Source of the DNA: Acinetobacter shaoyimingii
GTDB taxonomy: Bacteria > Pseudomonadota > Gammaproteobacteria > Pseudomonadales > Moraxellaceae
Reading direction: 5' to 3'
Assembly (NCBI RefSeq): GCF_011578045.1
Contig: NZ_CP049801.1
Location: forward strand, 3,162,001 to 3,226,000
Length of the DNA: 64,000 nt
The first letter of the stretch is position 1; each line of letters opens with the position of its first letter. This document shows, in pieces, positions 56,365-64,000 of this stretch. Made by a program: the position numbers and the translations under genes. The notes beneath the pieces were generated by a model that was not told the origin of the DNA, did no database searches, and was given only the letters and a program-made list of their open reading frames with translations.

Positions 56365-57549
56365 ATGAACACAATTTATAAGAAATCTCGCTATCTCCCA
56401 CCCCTATTTATGCTCTTGTGTAGTATTCAATCGAGTGTTGTCTTTGCTAAATCTGAATCAGAAACTCAATTACAACTACCATCCTATGATGATCATTCAT
56501 CTAGAATACTTGCTGAAAATGAACAAGATAAAAAATCTGTTCATGAAAATGAATACAACCAAGAATATCACTGGCTTAACTTTATTCCTCGGGTTATTGA
56601 CTCGACTCCAACGTTATTACCCGATCAATCTAATTCTAAGATTGTGCCTGAAACAGCGCAGACTGAAAATATGACCTGGATGGATCGATCTCAAAAATCC
56701 ATACGAAATTGGGCAGATCGAACAGCACATAAAATTGATGGCTGGTTTGGTAAAACCAATCCAGATAAACCTGCATCAGCCAAGCTCCGTGTGATTATCG
56801 ATAACGATTGGGATAAACATGATGGCTACGAAGTTAAACCCCGTATTCGAGGCTCTATTAAGCTACCGACTTTAGAACAAAAACTAAGTGTCGTGTTTGG
56901 TGATGACTCTCTGGATAACGAAAGTCGACATAATGTCGCCATTACCAACGAAAACCCTGCAGGTGTTGCAAATAAAAAATTTGATTCAAAACAAATTCGC
57001 GATGACAACAGCTCAATTGCATTGCGTTGGTCAGAATTTTCCAAAAAACTACCTTTCGACTTAGATGCCGATCTAGGCTTACGTTCTGGAGACGATTTGT
57101 ATGCTCGTCTGAAAGCAACCAAAGAGTGGCAACTTCCCAACGATTTTTCAGTGTATGCCGAACAAATTTACCGTTATGGTATCGACAGTAAAAATTATTT
57201 GAGAACCAACTTAGAACTCACCCACGCTCGCCCTAACGAAGCATTTTTTTCCAATCAATTGTATTTGACCTATGCCGATGAACAAGATGAAGATCTGACT
57301 TGGGATAACCGTACCTATAGACAGCATCAATTTTTTGAGGGAAATCGTTTTAACTATGGGATTTATACAGGTGGCTATTATGATAATGATGATCTGCGCC
57401 TAAACAGCTGGGGACCTTTCATTTCTTGGCGCCAACCGCTGTGGCGTGAATGGTTCTATGTCCAAGGCGACTTAAACTATTTCAATGACCAGCGTGAAGA
57501 CAGATCGCATTACCCACGGGCTTTAATTCGTTTAGAAGCGCTTTTTTAA
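56365..57549 (+). CDS. Probable outer-membrane beta-barrel protein, unknown
   Basis: A 394-residue protein. Signal peptide cleaved near VVFAKS (about residue 29). A low-complexity acidic region (30-100) is followed from about 125 to the end by alternating strand-turn pattern rich in Tyr, Trp, Asp and Asn (FSVYAEQIYRYGID, EWFYVQGDLNYF), ending in LEALF with C-terminal Phe, as required for BamA-dependent barrels. About ten to twelve strands could be drawn. It is monocistronic. No family recognised. Confidence 0.65.
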   Translation: MNTIYKKSRYLPPLFMLLCSIQSSVVFAKSESETQLQLPSYDDHSSRILAENEQDKKSVHENEYNQEYHWLNFIPRVIDSTPTLLPDQSNSKIVPETAQTENMTWMDRSQKSIRNWADRTAHKIDGWFGKTNPDKPASAKLRVIIDNDWDKHDGYEVKPRIRGSIKLPTLEQKLSVVFGDDSLDNESRHNVAITNENPAGVANKKFDSKQIRDDNSSIALRWSEFSKKLPFDLDADLGLRSGDDLYARLKATKEWQLPNDFSVYAEQIYRYGIDSKNYLRTNLELTHARPNEAFFSNQLYLTYADEQDEDLTWDNRTYRQHQFFEGNRFNYGIYTGGYYDNDDLRLNSWGPFISWRQPLWREWFYVQGDLNYFNDQREDRSHYPRALIRLEALF

Positions 57550-57680
57550 ACTCATAACCTAAATGATGTATGAATATCTAGAGCACTAAGCCTATAAATT
57601 TATAAAAATTTTAATAATAATAACTTCGATTGAAGTGATATTGTTTTAATTAATGAATGTAATTTTATATGGCTCACATG

Positions 57681-57710
57681 AAAAAAAAGCCCATCATCAT
57701 AATGGGCTTT
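57681..57710 (-). terminator. Terminator of the RNDHV-repeat gene
   Basis: On the minus strand AAAGCCCAT, loop, ATGGGCTTT then T8. Confidence 0.83.
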
Positions 57711-57729
57711 GCACATTCCATGCTTAAGA

Positions 57730-58008
57730 TTATTTATAAACAATCACATGGTCATTGCGAATCATACGTTTCTTTTTAACAACCGCAGTCTGAGTAGATT
57801 CAACCTTTGGCTGGGTATAAGCAACATGATCATTACGTACAACACGTTTGCTATCCGTTAGCGGGTTAATGTCATAGTCCAATTTTGACATATTCACAGA
57901 CACTCGATCATTGCGTGCAATCTTATTGGTCGTTGTATCTGCCATTGCGGATGACATACATACACTTAGAACAATAGAACTGACAACAATCGAAAGCAAA
58001 CTTCTCAT
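57730..58008 (-). CDS. Small secreted protein with three RND(H/R)V repeats
   Basis: A 92-residue protein. Start at ATG 58008 (MRSLLSIV), which gives a proper signal peptide cleaved near AMADT (about residue 24); an upstream start would add a non-signal-like extension. The mature part has three copies of a basic motif: IARNDRVSV, VVRNDHVAY and MIRNDHVIV, the last at the C-terminus, about 22 residues apart. A secreted, basic protein with repeats; no family recognised. Confidence 0.6.
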   Translation of the reverse strand: MRSLLSIVVSSIVLSVCMSSAMADTTTNKIARNDRVSVNMSKLDYDINPLTDSKRVVRNDHVAYTQPKVESTQTAVVKKKRMIRNDHVIVYK

Positions 58009-58126
58009 TTCACTACATTCCGAACATTTATCAGTCTTTATTATATGCTTATTAGTAAAACAAAAATGGAACAAATGGTCAAAAGTTATACGGTAATTCT
58101 TATTGTAAACATTGGAATTTTTAATG

Positions 58127-58150
58127 AAAAAACCTCCCGAAGGAGGTTTA
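58127..58150 (-). terminator. Terminator of htpG
   Basis: On the minus strand AAACCTCC, loop TTCG, GGAGGTTTTTT. UUCG tetraloop. Confidence 0.82.
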
Positions 58151-58176
58151 ATCGTATAGACTAATTGATCAATGCA

Positions 58177-60093
58177 TTATTTTAACAACAAGCTATTGAT
58201 ACGTTTCAAGTAGGCTGCTGGATCTTCTGGAGTTCCACCTTCAGCAATCACAGCTTGGTCAAAAATGACATTGGCCAAATCATCAAACTGTTCAGAGCTT
58301 TCAAGCTTTTTCACTAAAGCGTGTTCAGGGTTAATCTCTAGAACAGGTTTGCTTTCAGGTACAGCTTGCCCTGCTTGTTTTAACATACGAATCAACTGTG
58401 GCGAAAGCTCACCTTCCCCAGTCACTAAACACGCTGGAGAGTCAACCAAACGTGTAGTCACACGAACTTCTTTAGTTTTGTCTTTTAATGATTCAGTAAG
58501 CTTATCGACCACCGGTTTAAACTGTTCCGCGGCAGCTTCCAATGCTTTCTTCTCTTCAGCATCTTGCAAATCGCCTAAATCGACAGCGCCCTTAGACACA
58601 TTTTGCATTGGCGTACCATCAAATGAATGTACAAATTCCATTGCCCATTCATCTACGCGATCCGTCATTAAAATAACTTCAATGCCCTTTTTCTTAAACA
58701 ATTCAAGTTGAGGCGAGTTTTTCGCAGCAGCTAAGCTATCAGCAGTCACATAGTAAATCGCTTTTTGCCCTTCTTTCATATTGGCTTTATAGGCTTCTAA
58801 AGAAGTGCTCACTTCATCATTGGCTGATGTCGCAAAACGAAGAAGTTTTAAGATACGATCGCGATTCGACATATCTTCGCCAAGACCTTCTTTTAACACT
58901 GCACCAAACTCAGCGTAGAAAGTTTTGAATTTTTCTTGGTCCGCTGCATCTTCAGATTTTGCTAAAGCGTCAAGGGTTGTTAACACTCGGCGAGTGTTAC
59001 CTTCACGAATGGTTTTAACATCACGGCTTTCTTGCAACAATTCACGACTGACATTCAATGGCAAATCTGCACTATCCACCACACCTTGAACAAAGCGTAA
59101 ATAATTTGGAATCAAATTATCTGCATCATCCATAATGAACACACGTTTCACATATAACTTGATACCAGCTTTGGCTTCACGTGTGAAAATGTTGTGTGGT
59201 GCTTTACTTGGGATATAAAGCAATTGAGTATATTCAGTGCTTCCTTCAACACGGTTATGTGCCCAAGCCAATGGTGCATCGAAATCATGGGTTAAATTTT
59301 TATAAAATTCGGTGTACTGCTCTTCCGTAATTTCTGATTTATTGCGTGTCCACAACGCACTTGCAGAGTTAATGGCTTCCCATTCATCAGTCGTCACATA
59401 TTGACCGGGCTTTGCTTCCTCACCTTCTGCTGCTTCTTCTTGTTGCCAAACTTCTTTTTGCATTTCAATTGGCAAACTAATGTGATCAGAGTATTTATTA
59501 ATAATCTGCTTCACTTTATAAGATTGCAAATAGTCTAGAGCATCTTCTCTTAAGTGCAGAATGATATCTGTTCCACGTGAAGCCTTTTCAATCTGTTCAA
59601 CTTCAAAGTCACCCGTACCACCACTGATCCAACGTACCCCTTCAGATGCATCAGCGCCTGCACGACGTGATTCAACCGTAATTTTATCTGCTACGATAAA
59701 GCCAGAATAAAAACCGACCCCAAACTGACCAATCAACTGTGCATCTGCTTTTTGATCCCCAGACAACTTAGACATAAAGTCTTTGGTACCCGACTTAGCA
59801 ATGGTACCTAAGTTATCAATCGCCTCTTGTTGGCTTAGACCAATGCCGTTATCTGAAATCGTAATGGTTTTATTGTCTTTATTTAAGGTAACTCGAACAT
59901 GAAGTTCTGGATCGTTTTCGTAATATTCAGGATGATTAATGCCTTCAAAACGCAATTTGTCACATGCATCTGACGCATTTGAAATCAGCTCTCTTAAGAA
60001 AATTTCTGGGTTCGAATAAAGTGAATGCGTTACCAAATGTAATAATTGAGCTACTTCTGCTTGGAAACTATGCTTTTGTGTATTCTCACTCAT
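58177..60093 (-). CDS. htpG: Chaperone HtpG (Hsp90)
   Basis: A 638-residue bacterial Hsp90. N-terminal GHKL ATPase (about 1-230) with [15 protein letters not shown] (catalytic Glu), [13 protein letters not shown] and [15 protein letters not shown]. Middle domain (about 240-510) with [18 protein letters not shown] and the arginine in [12 protein letters not shown]-terminal dimerisation domain (about 515-638). Length is normal. A sigma32-like promoter lies 48-77 bases upstream. Confidence 0.96.
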   Translation of the reverse strand: MSENTQKHSFQAEVAQLLHLVTHSLYSNPEIFLRELISNASDACDKLRFEGINHPEYYENDPELHVRVTLNKDNKTITISDNGIGLSQQEAIDNLGTIAKSGTKDFMSKLSGDQKADAQLIGQFGVGFYSGFIVADKITVESRRAGADASEGVRWISGGTGDFEVEQIEKASRGTDIILHLREDALDYLQSYKVKQIINKYSDHISLPIEMQKEVWQQEEAAEGEEAKPGQYVTTDEWEAINSASALWTRNKSEITEEQYTEFYKNLTHDFDAPLAWAHNRVEGSTEYTQLLYIPSKAPHNIFTREAKAGIKLYVKRVFIMDDADNLIPNYLRFVQGVVDSADLPLNVSRELLQESRDVKTIREGNTRRVLTTLDALAKSEDAADQEKFKTFYAEFGAVLKEGLGEDMSNRDRILKLLRFATSANDEVSTSLEAYKANMKEGQKAIYYVTADSLAAAKNSPQLELFKKKGIEVILMTDRVDEWAMEFVHSFDGTPMQNVSKGAVDLGDLQDAEEKKALEAAAEQFKPVVDKLTESLKDKTKEVRVTTRLVDSPACLVTGEGELSPQLIRMLKQAGQAVPESKPVLEINPEHALVKKLESSEQFDDLANVIFDQAVIAEGGTPEDPAAYLKRINSLLLK

Positions 60094-60140
60094 AAATCAC
60101 TCCTTCAATTTAGTGCAACAATTTTCTTTGAATGCATTAT

Positions 60141-60170
60141 GAATGGTGCGTCTTAGAAATTTTTCAATAG
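60141..60170 (-). promoter_or_regulatory. Sigma32-like heat-shock promoter of htpG
   Basis: Minus strand: CTATTGAAA, 13-base spacer, CACCATTC. Consensus for RpoH is CTTGAAA-N11-15-CCCCATNT. Located about 50 bases before the htpG start. Confidence 0.6.
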
Positions 60171-60187
60171 AAAATTTTAAAAAAAAA

Positions 60188-60541
60188 TTAAAATGGTCCT
60201 AGCGCATAAATTCTTTGCATATGCTGATCCAGCTTTTGCTGACGTTCTTGATAACGTTGACTTAAACATGTAATTTTTGCACCACACAGATTTCGCTGTT
60301 TTAACCATGCAGCTTGTTCATCTTGAATTGCACCACGTGTTCCCATAGGCACGAGATGACGAATAATGTTGTATGTCGTGCTCATTTTAACATCCGCATC
60401 ATTCAAACTTAGGGTTTTACAAACCTGCTTTTCCGTCGAAGTTTTTGCACTTTTACAGTTAAAACTGGCTGCTTGCGCATGAATATTAAATCCAAACATG
60501 CAAATAAAAATGGTAAAAATCATTCTACTCATAGCATTCAT
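60188..60541 (-). CDS. LprI/DUF1311-like small secreted protein
   Basis: About 117 residues. Signal peptide cleaved near AQAASF. The mature part matches the LprI/DUF1311 pattern: FNCKSAKTSTEKQVCKTLSLNDADVKM (parts FNCKSAKTSTEKQVC and LNDADVKM), then DEQAAWLKQRNLCG and LSQRYQERQQKL, with four conserved cysteines as two disulfides. Family members include lysozyme inhibitors. Start at ATG 60541, which has AAGAG eight bases upstream. Confidence 0.75.
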   Translation of the reverse strand: MNAMSRMIFTIFICMFGFNIHAQAASFNCKSAKTSTEKQVCKTLSLNDADVKMSTTYNIIRHLVPMGTRGAIQDEQAAWLKQRNLCGAKITCLSQRYQERQQKLDQHMQRIYALGPF

Positions 60542-60682
60542 ATGCAAAACTCTTTTTTAGAATATTGAATTTTAAAAAATTTAAATCACATTTAGTTTAA
60601 ACATTAGTTTCTTATTTTAATGTTTATTTTCTAGATAATATTGAAAGTAAAATTTTTGGATTATAAAACTACTCCAAATAAT

Positions 60683-60706
60683 AAAACCCATCATTTGATG
60701 GGTTTT
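60683..60706 (-). terminator. Terminator of ompW
   Basis: AAAACCCA, eight-base loop, TGGGTTTT on the minus strand, about 30 bases after the ompW stop. Confidence 0.8.
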
Positions 60707-60734
60707 AGGTAACGATTAATTATTTACAATCAAC

Positions 60735-61322
60735 TTAGAATTTATAACTATAACCAATCGTATAAACGAGTGGATCGATATCTAAATCGAATTTTTGCCC
60801 ACCAGCTGCTGGTGTAAGCGTCACTTTAGGACTTAAATCAGCATAACGTACGTCAAAGAATACACCCCAGTTTTTAGCATCAGCAGGTTGGTAGTTAAAA
60901 CCTAATTGACCAGCAACACCAAACTCTTCTTTTACATCTTTCGCTACACCTTCCTCATCCCAAGCAATAAATGCTGTACCACCCACACCAATATACGGCG
61001 TGAAGCGTGTTGAATTTTTCAGATGATATTTTAAAGTTACTGTTGGTGGTAAGTGTTTAATGGTTGCAACTGAATTACCATCAAGTAATACATCATGACG
61101 AATTGGCGTTGCCAATAATAATTCCGCAGAAAAATTATCATTAAAGAAATATTCAACAGATGGTGTAAATGCAAATTCATTATCTGCTTTTACAATAGAA
61201 GCACCTAAATTTGAATCCTCAGTTGGTGACAATAAAGAGGCACCAACTTTAACTTGAAACTGACCAGCCATTGCAGAGGCAGACATCCCCAATAATGAAA
61301 TAATTGCAATTTGTTTTAACAT
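60735..61322 (-). CDS. ompW: Outer membrane protein OmpW
   Basis: A 195-residue eight-stranded barrel. Signal peptide cleaved near AMAGQF (about residue 20). Family segments: VKVGASLLSPTED, FTPSVEYFFNDNFSAELLL, PYIGVGGTAFIAWDEEG and C-terminal IGYSYKF ending in Phe. OmpW forms a narrow hydrophobic channel. Start at ATG 61322 (MLKQIAI) with GAGGG upstream; an in-frame start 75 bases earlier is not signal-peptide-like. Confidence 0.9.
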   Translation of the reverse strand: MLKQIAIISLLGMSASAMAGQFQVKVGASLLSPTEDSNLGASIVKADNEFAFTPSVEYFFNDNFSAELLLATPIRHDVLLDGNSVATIKHLPPTVTLKYHLKNSTRFTPYIGVGGTAFIAWDEEGVAKDVKEEFGVAGQLGFNYQPADAKNWGVFFDVRYADLSPKVTLTPAAGGQKFDLDIDPLVYTIGYSYKF

Positions 61323-61544
61323 ATTATACGACCCTCGACTTATTTTTAGACATATTAATATTAGATTATATATAGATGCAATAGATATTATTTGCATTTT
61401 TATGAAATATTTACAACTATATAATTAATAAATGAATTTATTAATTCTTATCAATTAGGTTGGTTTTAAATACCAACCTAATTAATATACTTTATTATTT
61501 TATTTATTATTAGAATAATTTTTCATATATATTAAACTTTTAGT

Positions 61545-62915
61545 TTACAAAACCATCGCTGCAATCCAACCAAACACGATTAGTGGGATGTTGTAGTGGA
61601 CAAAAGTCGGAATGACACTATCTTTCATGTGATCGTGCTGTCCATCCATATTTAAACCTGAAGTTGGACCTAAAGTGGAGTCGGATGCAGGAGATCCAGC
61701 ATCACCCAATGCCGCCGCAGTTCCAATAATTGCGATGGTCGCTGTAGGACTGAAACCAAATTGAATGCATAATGGGACATAGATAATGGCAAGAATAGGC
61801 ACAGTAGAAAATGAAGAACCAATGCCCAGCGTAATCAACAAGCCAATGATCAACATCAAAAATGCCGCCAAAGCTTTGCTGTTTCCAATCCATTCCACTG
61901 ATGCTTGAACCAAAGCAGGCACTTGATTGGTCGCTTCAATGACTGCTGCAAAACCTTGTGCAGAAATCATAATGAAACCGACCAAGGCCATCATTCGCAT
62001 ACCACTAATGATGACATCATCTGCTTCTTTCCATTTAAAGATGCCTGCACAACTTAAAATCGCAACACCCACTAAACCAGCCAAAATCATTGAGTCTGAA
62101 TAGAGCTGCACGCTCAATGTCGCCAGTACAGCAAATGCCGCCATATACAGCGTGAATTTGGCAATTTGTGGCGCTGCATCTTGATCCGGATTGACCATCT
62201 CACCAGAAATGCTTTGTACAGGTTTCTCTATTTGAATATCTTGATATTCACGTGGTTTACGATATGAAATAAAGACAGCGATCAATAAACCTACAAACAT
62301 ACCAAACACAGGTATTGCCATGGCATGTGGAATATCAGCATAGTTAATTTGGAGCCCATACGGCTTACCAAAGGTATTGATGTTTTGACCTAAGATATCA
62401 TTGAGAAAGATGGCCCCAAAACCGACTGGAATCAGCATATAGGTTGCACATAAGCCAAATGTCAGTAGACATGCAACTAAACGACGATCTAGTTTTAAAT
62501 GGTTAAAGACAGTAAGTAATGGCGGAATCAAAACAGGAATAAAGGCAATATGAACAGGAATCACGTTTTGTGATGCCACCGCAGCTAAAGCAATGGTTGC
62601 AAAAATAATGTATTTGACTTTATTTTGCGATTTCTGATCGGCATCTCCTTTCAAAGCTTTGATCAGTTTATATGCCAAAAGATCGGGTAAGCCTGAGCGG
62701 GCTAAAGCCAATGCAAATGCACCCAACACACCATAAGCGAGCGCGATTTTGGCACCGCCACCGAGTCCATTGTTAAAGGCCTCAAGCGTACCTTGAAGAC
62801 CTAGACCTGCCAATAATCCACCAGTGACTGCACCAATAATCAGCGCAAAAACAACAGGAACACGGGCTAAAGATAGTCCGAACATGACTACGATAGCAGC
62901 GATAATTGCAATCAT
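61545..62915 (-). CDS. Na+/H+ antiporter family transporter (NhaC/YuiF-like)
   Basis: A 456-residue inner-membrane protein, about 11-12 helices. It has the N-terminal Na_H_antiport_N region (MIAIIAAIVVMFGLSLARVPV, in part) and ion-transporter superfamily motifs such as SQNVIPVHIAFIPVLIPPLL, IGLLITLGIGSSFSTVPILA, and GDAGSPASDSTLGPTSG near residue 405. Relatives are annotated as Na+/H+ antiporters or histidine permease YuiF. Substrate not determined. Confidence 0.85.
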   Translation of the reverse strand: MIAIIAAIVVMFGLSLARVPVVFALIIGAVTGGLLAGLGLQGTLEAFNNGLGGGAKIALAYGVLGAFALALARSGLPDLLAYKLIKALKGDADQKSQNKVKYIIFATIALAAVASQNVIPVHIAFIPVLIPPLLTVFNHLKLDRRLVACLLTFGLCATYMLIPVGFGAIFLNDILGQNINTFGKPYGLQINYADIPHAMAIPVFGMFVGLLIAVFISYRKPREYQDIQIEKPVQSISGEMVNPDQDAAPQIAKFTLYMAAFAVLATLSVQLYSDSMILAGLVGVAILSCAGIFKWKEADDVIISGMRMMALVGFIMISAQGFAAVIEATNQVPALVQASVEWIGNSKALAAFLMLIIGLLITLGIGSSFSTVPILAIIYVPLCIQFGFSPTATIAIIGTAAALGDAGSPASDSTLGPTSGLNMDGQHDHMKDSVIPTFVHYNIPLIVFGWIAAMVL

Positions 62916-63041
62916 AAGAGTATGAGATTTTGAAAAAAACGCATTTTAACAGAGATTAATCTTTAAAATGACTTCACTGATCTAATTATTTTTTATTCAA
63001 AATCTCATTTTTTGTTTTATTTAGACATTCTTTCTAAATAA

Positions 63042-63914
63042 TCAAGCGTTATGCTTCAAGGCATATGCCTTAATATAACTTGCGATTTCTTCAGGTCGAC
63101 TGAGCACCGCCCAGTGGTTCGCATCGACATCTACACGCTCAAAATTCGATGCCCATTTCGGAATTTCATCAATCAGTTCTGGGCTCACAAATTTGTCTCG
63201 CTTAAGCACTACGGCTTGAACTGGACATACCGCATGACGCTGGCGTGGCATACTTAAACGTGGAATAAAATTGGCACGATACAGCGCAACACCGTGTTCC
63301 CCATCTGCAGAAATATTTTGATTGAGTGGCAAACCTTTCTGACCTTCCATTTGAGCTAAAACTTTCGCCCAACGTTCTGGATTAAATAAGTGCCAAACTG
63401 TCGGAGCCAAGATTGGAAGCTGAAAAGCAACAATGTACCAAGACTTAAATAACTGCTTAAAGAATTTCGATTTTTGATGTTTAAATTGTTCTCGCATCCA
63501 AAAAGCCGCATGGTCTAAACATGGACCCGAAATGGTGGTATAGGACAAAATACGCCCTTTGAACTTAGGTTCAGTCACCGATTCCCATGTTTGAATCGAG
63601 CCCCAGTCATGCGCAGCCAAATGGAACGGTCGATTTGCCAGTAGTTTATTCACGACGCACTCAAGGTCAAGTGACAGGCGTGGTAAAGCATAAGCGCGGA
63701 TTTTCTTTGGGATGGTCGATTGACCAGCACCACGAACATCGTAAGTCACAATATAAAAGTCTGAGATTAAATTCGAAATAATGGGTTCCCACACTTCCTG
63801 ATTATCTGGATAACCATGCACCAATACCAAAGCTGGTTTTGATTCATCACCCCATGTTTTAGCATAGAGTTGTTGTTGATCTTGGGTAGCAATCCAGTGA
63901 GTATTCGCACGCAT
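63042..63914 (-). CDS. Alpha/beta hydrolase, epoxide hydrolase/dehalogenase type
   Basis: About 290 residues. Oxyanion loop LVHGYPDN (about residue 30), nucleophile elbow AAHDWGSIQTW where Asp is the nucleophile, as in epoxide hydrolases and haloalkane dehalogenases, and catalytic His in DANHWAVLSRPEE near the C-terminus. A cap domain at about 130-215 is helical. Start at ATG 63914 (MRANTHW) with GGTGAT upstream; ATG 63947 is an alternative that adds an Asn-rich stretch. Substrate unknown. Confidence 0.8.
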   Translation of the reverse strand: MRANTHWIATQDQQQLYAKTWGDESKPALVLVHGYPDNQEVWEPIISNLISDFYIVTYDVRGAGQSTIPKKIRAYALPRLSLDLECVVNKLLANRPFHLAAHDWGSIQTWESVTEPKFKGRILSYTTISGPCLDHAAFWMREQFKHQKSKFFKQLFKSWYIVAFQLPILAPTVWHLFNPERWAKVLAQMEGQKGLPLNQNISADGEHGVALYRANFIPRLSMPRQRHAVCPVQAVVLKRDKFVSPELIDEIPKWASNFERVDVDANHWAVLSRPEEIASYIKAYALKHNA

Positions 63915-64000
63915 TTCATCACCATTATTATTTATATTGTTGACCATTTATTCATCATTGTTGGCACTAAGATCAATGCCAGAGCATTTATAGTACTTTA

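Overview
The window looks like chromosomal DNA from an Acinetobacter species (Moraxellaceae, Gammaproteobacteria). The DNA is AT-rich. The order tpiA-secG-tRNA-Leu-tRNA-fMet-rimP-nusA-infB-rbfA is the gammaproteobacterial arrangement. The Acinetobacter flavour comes from pilBCD-coaE, a type IV pilin followed by two tandem PglL-type O-oligosaccharyltransferases, lpxO, fadBA, and a SpoT whose synthetase domain has decayed. I saw no insertion sequence, prophage, integrase, CRISPR array or rRNA operon. The genus assignment is inference from protein features and synteny.

Layout. 0-3.3 kb: the end of spoT, ridA, and an iron-storage pair bfd/bfr behind a Fur-like box. 3.3-7.1 kb: two oligosaccharyltransferase genes and a short type IV pilin, all on the minus strand. 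7.3-10.6 kb: a lemA-TPM-TPM envelope operon and a TPR lipoprotein-like gene. 10.7-18 kb: the translation/transcription operon rimP-nusA-infB-rbfA, preceded by an unusual tRNA cluster with three identical tRNA-fMet genes, two fMet-derived pseudo-tRNAs and a tRNA-Leu(GAG), then secG and tpiA. 18.2-22.7 kb: pilB-pilC-pilD-coaE. 22.7-29.3 kb: a DMT transporter, rlmB, ppnP, recN, a secreted hypothetical, and yqgE-ruvX. 29.4-34.7 kb: an aaeBXA-like aromatic-acid efflux operon with a divergent IclR regulator, and an AlkB-type dioxygenase. 34.8-46 kb: an ABC exporter, a Tai4-like small secreted protein, pgsA, a thioesterase, uvrC, a stand-alone ClpB/ClpA D2-like AAA+ ATPase, unknown genes and lpxO. 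46.4-49.8 kb: the fadBA beta-oxidation operon. 50-58 kb: an accessory-looking, gene-sparse stretch with a diguanylate cyclase, several small secreted or membrane proteins of unknown function, FrnE, an outer-membrane barrel and a candidate small RNA. 58.1-64 kb: htpG with a sigma32-like promoter, an LprI-like protein, ompW, an NhaC-type antiporter and an alpha/beta hydrolase.

How the genes work together. The pilin, its glycosyltransferases, pilB (assembly ATPase), pilC (platform) and pilD (prepilin peptidase) form most of the core of one type IV pilus/DNA-uptake machine spread over two loci. spoT, bfd/bfr, htpG, recN, uvrC, AlkB and FrnE are stress or repair functions. lpxO, pgsA, ompW, lemA/TPM and many small secreted proteins act on the envelope.

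The observations I rate highest are: the repeated fMet / pseudo-tRNA / covarying hairpin unit at 16.2-16.65 kb; the bacterioferritin with four of six ferroxidase ligands replaced; the free-standing AAA+ D2 module; the terminator-bounded candidate sRNA at 55.3 kb; the terminator in the leader of the efflux operon; and small secreted proteins with internal repeats.
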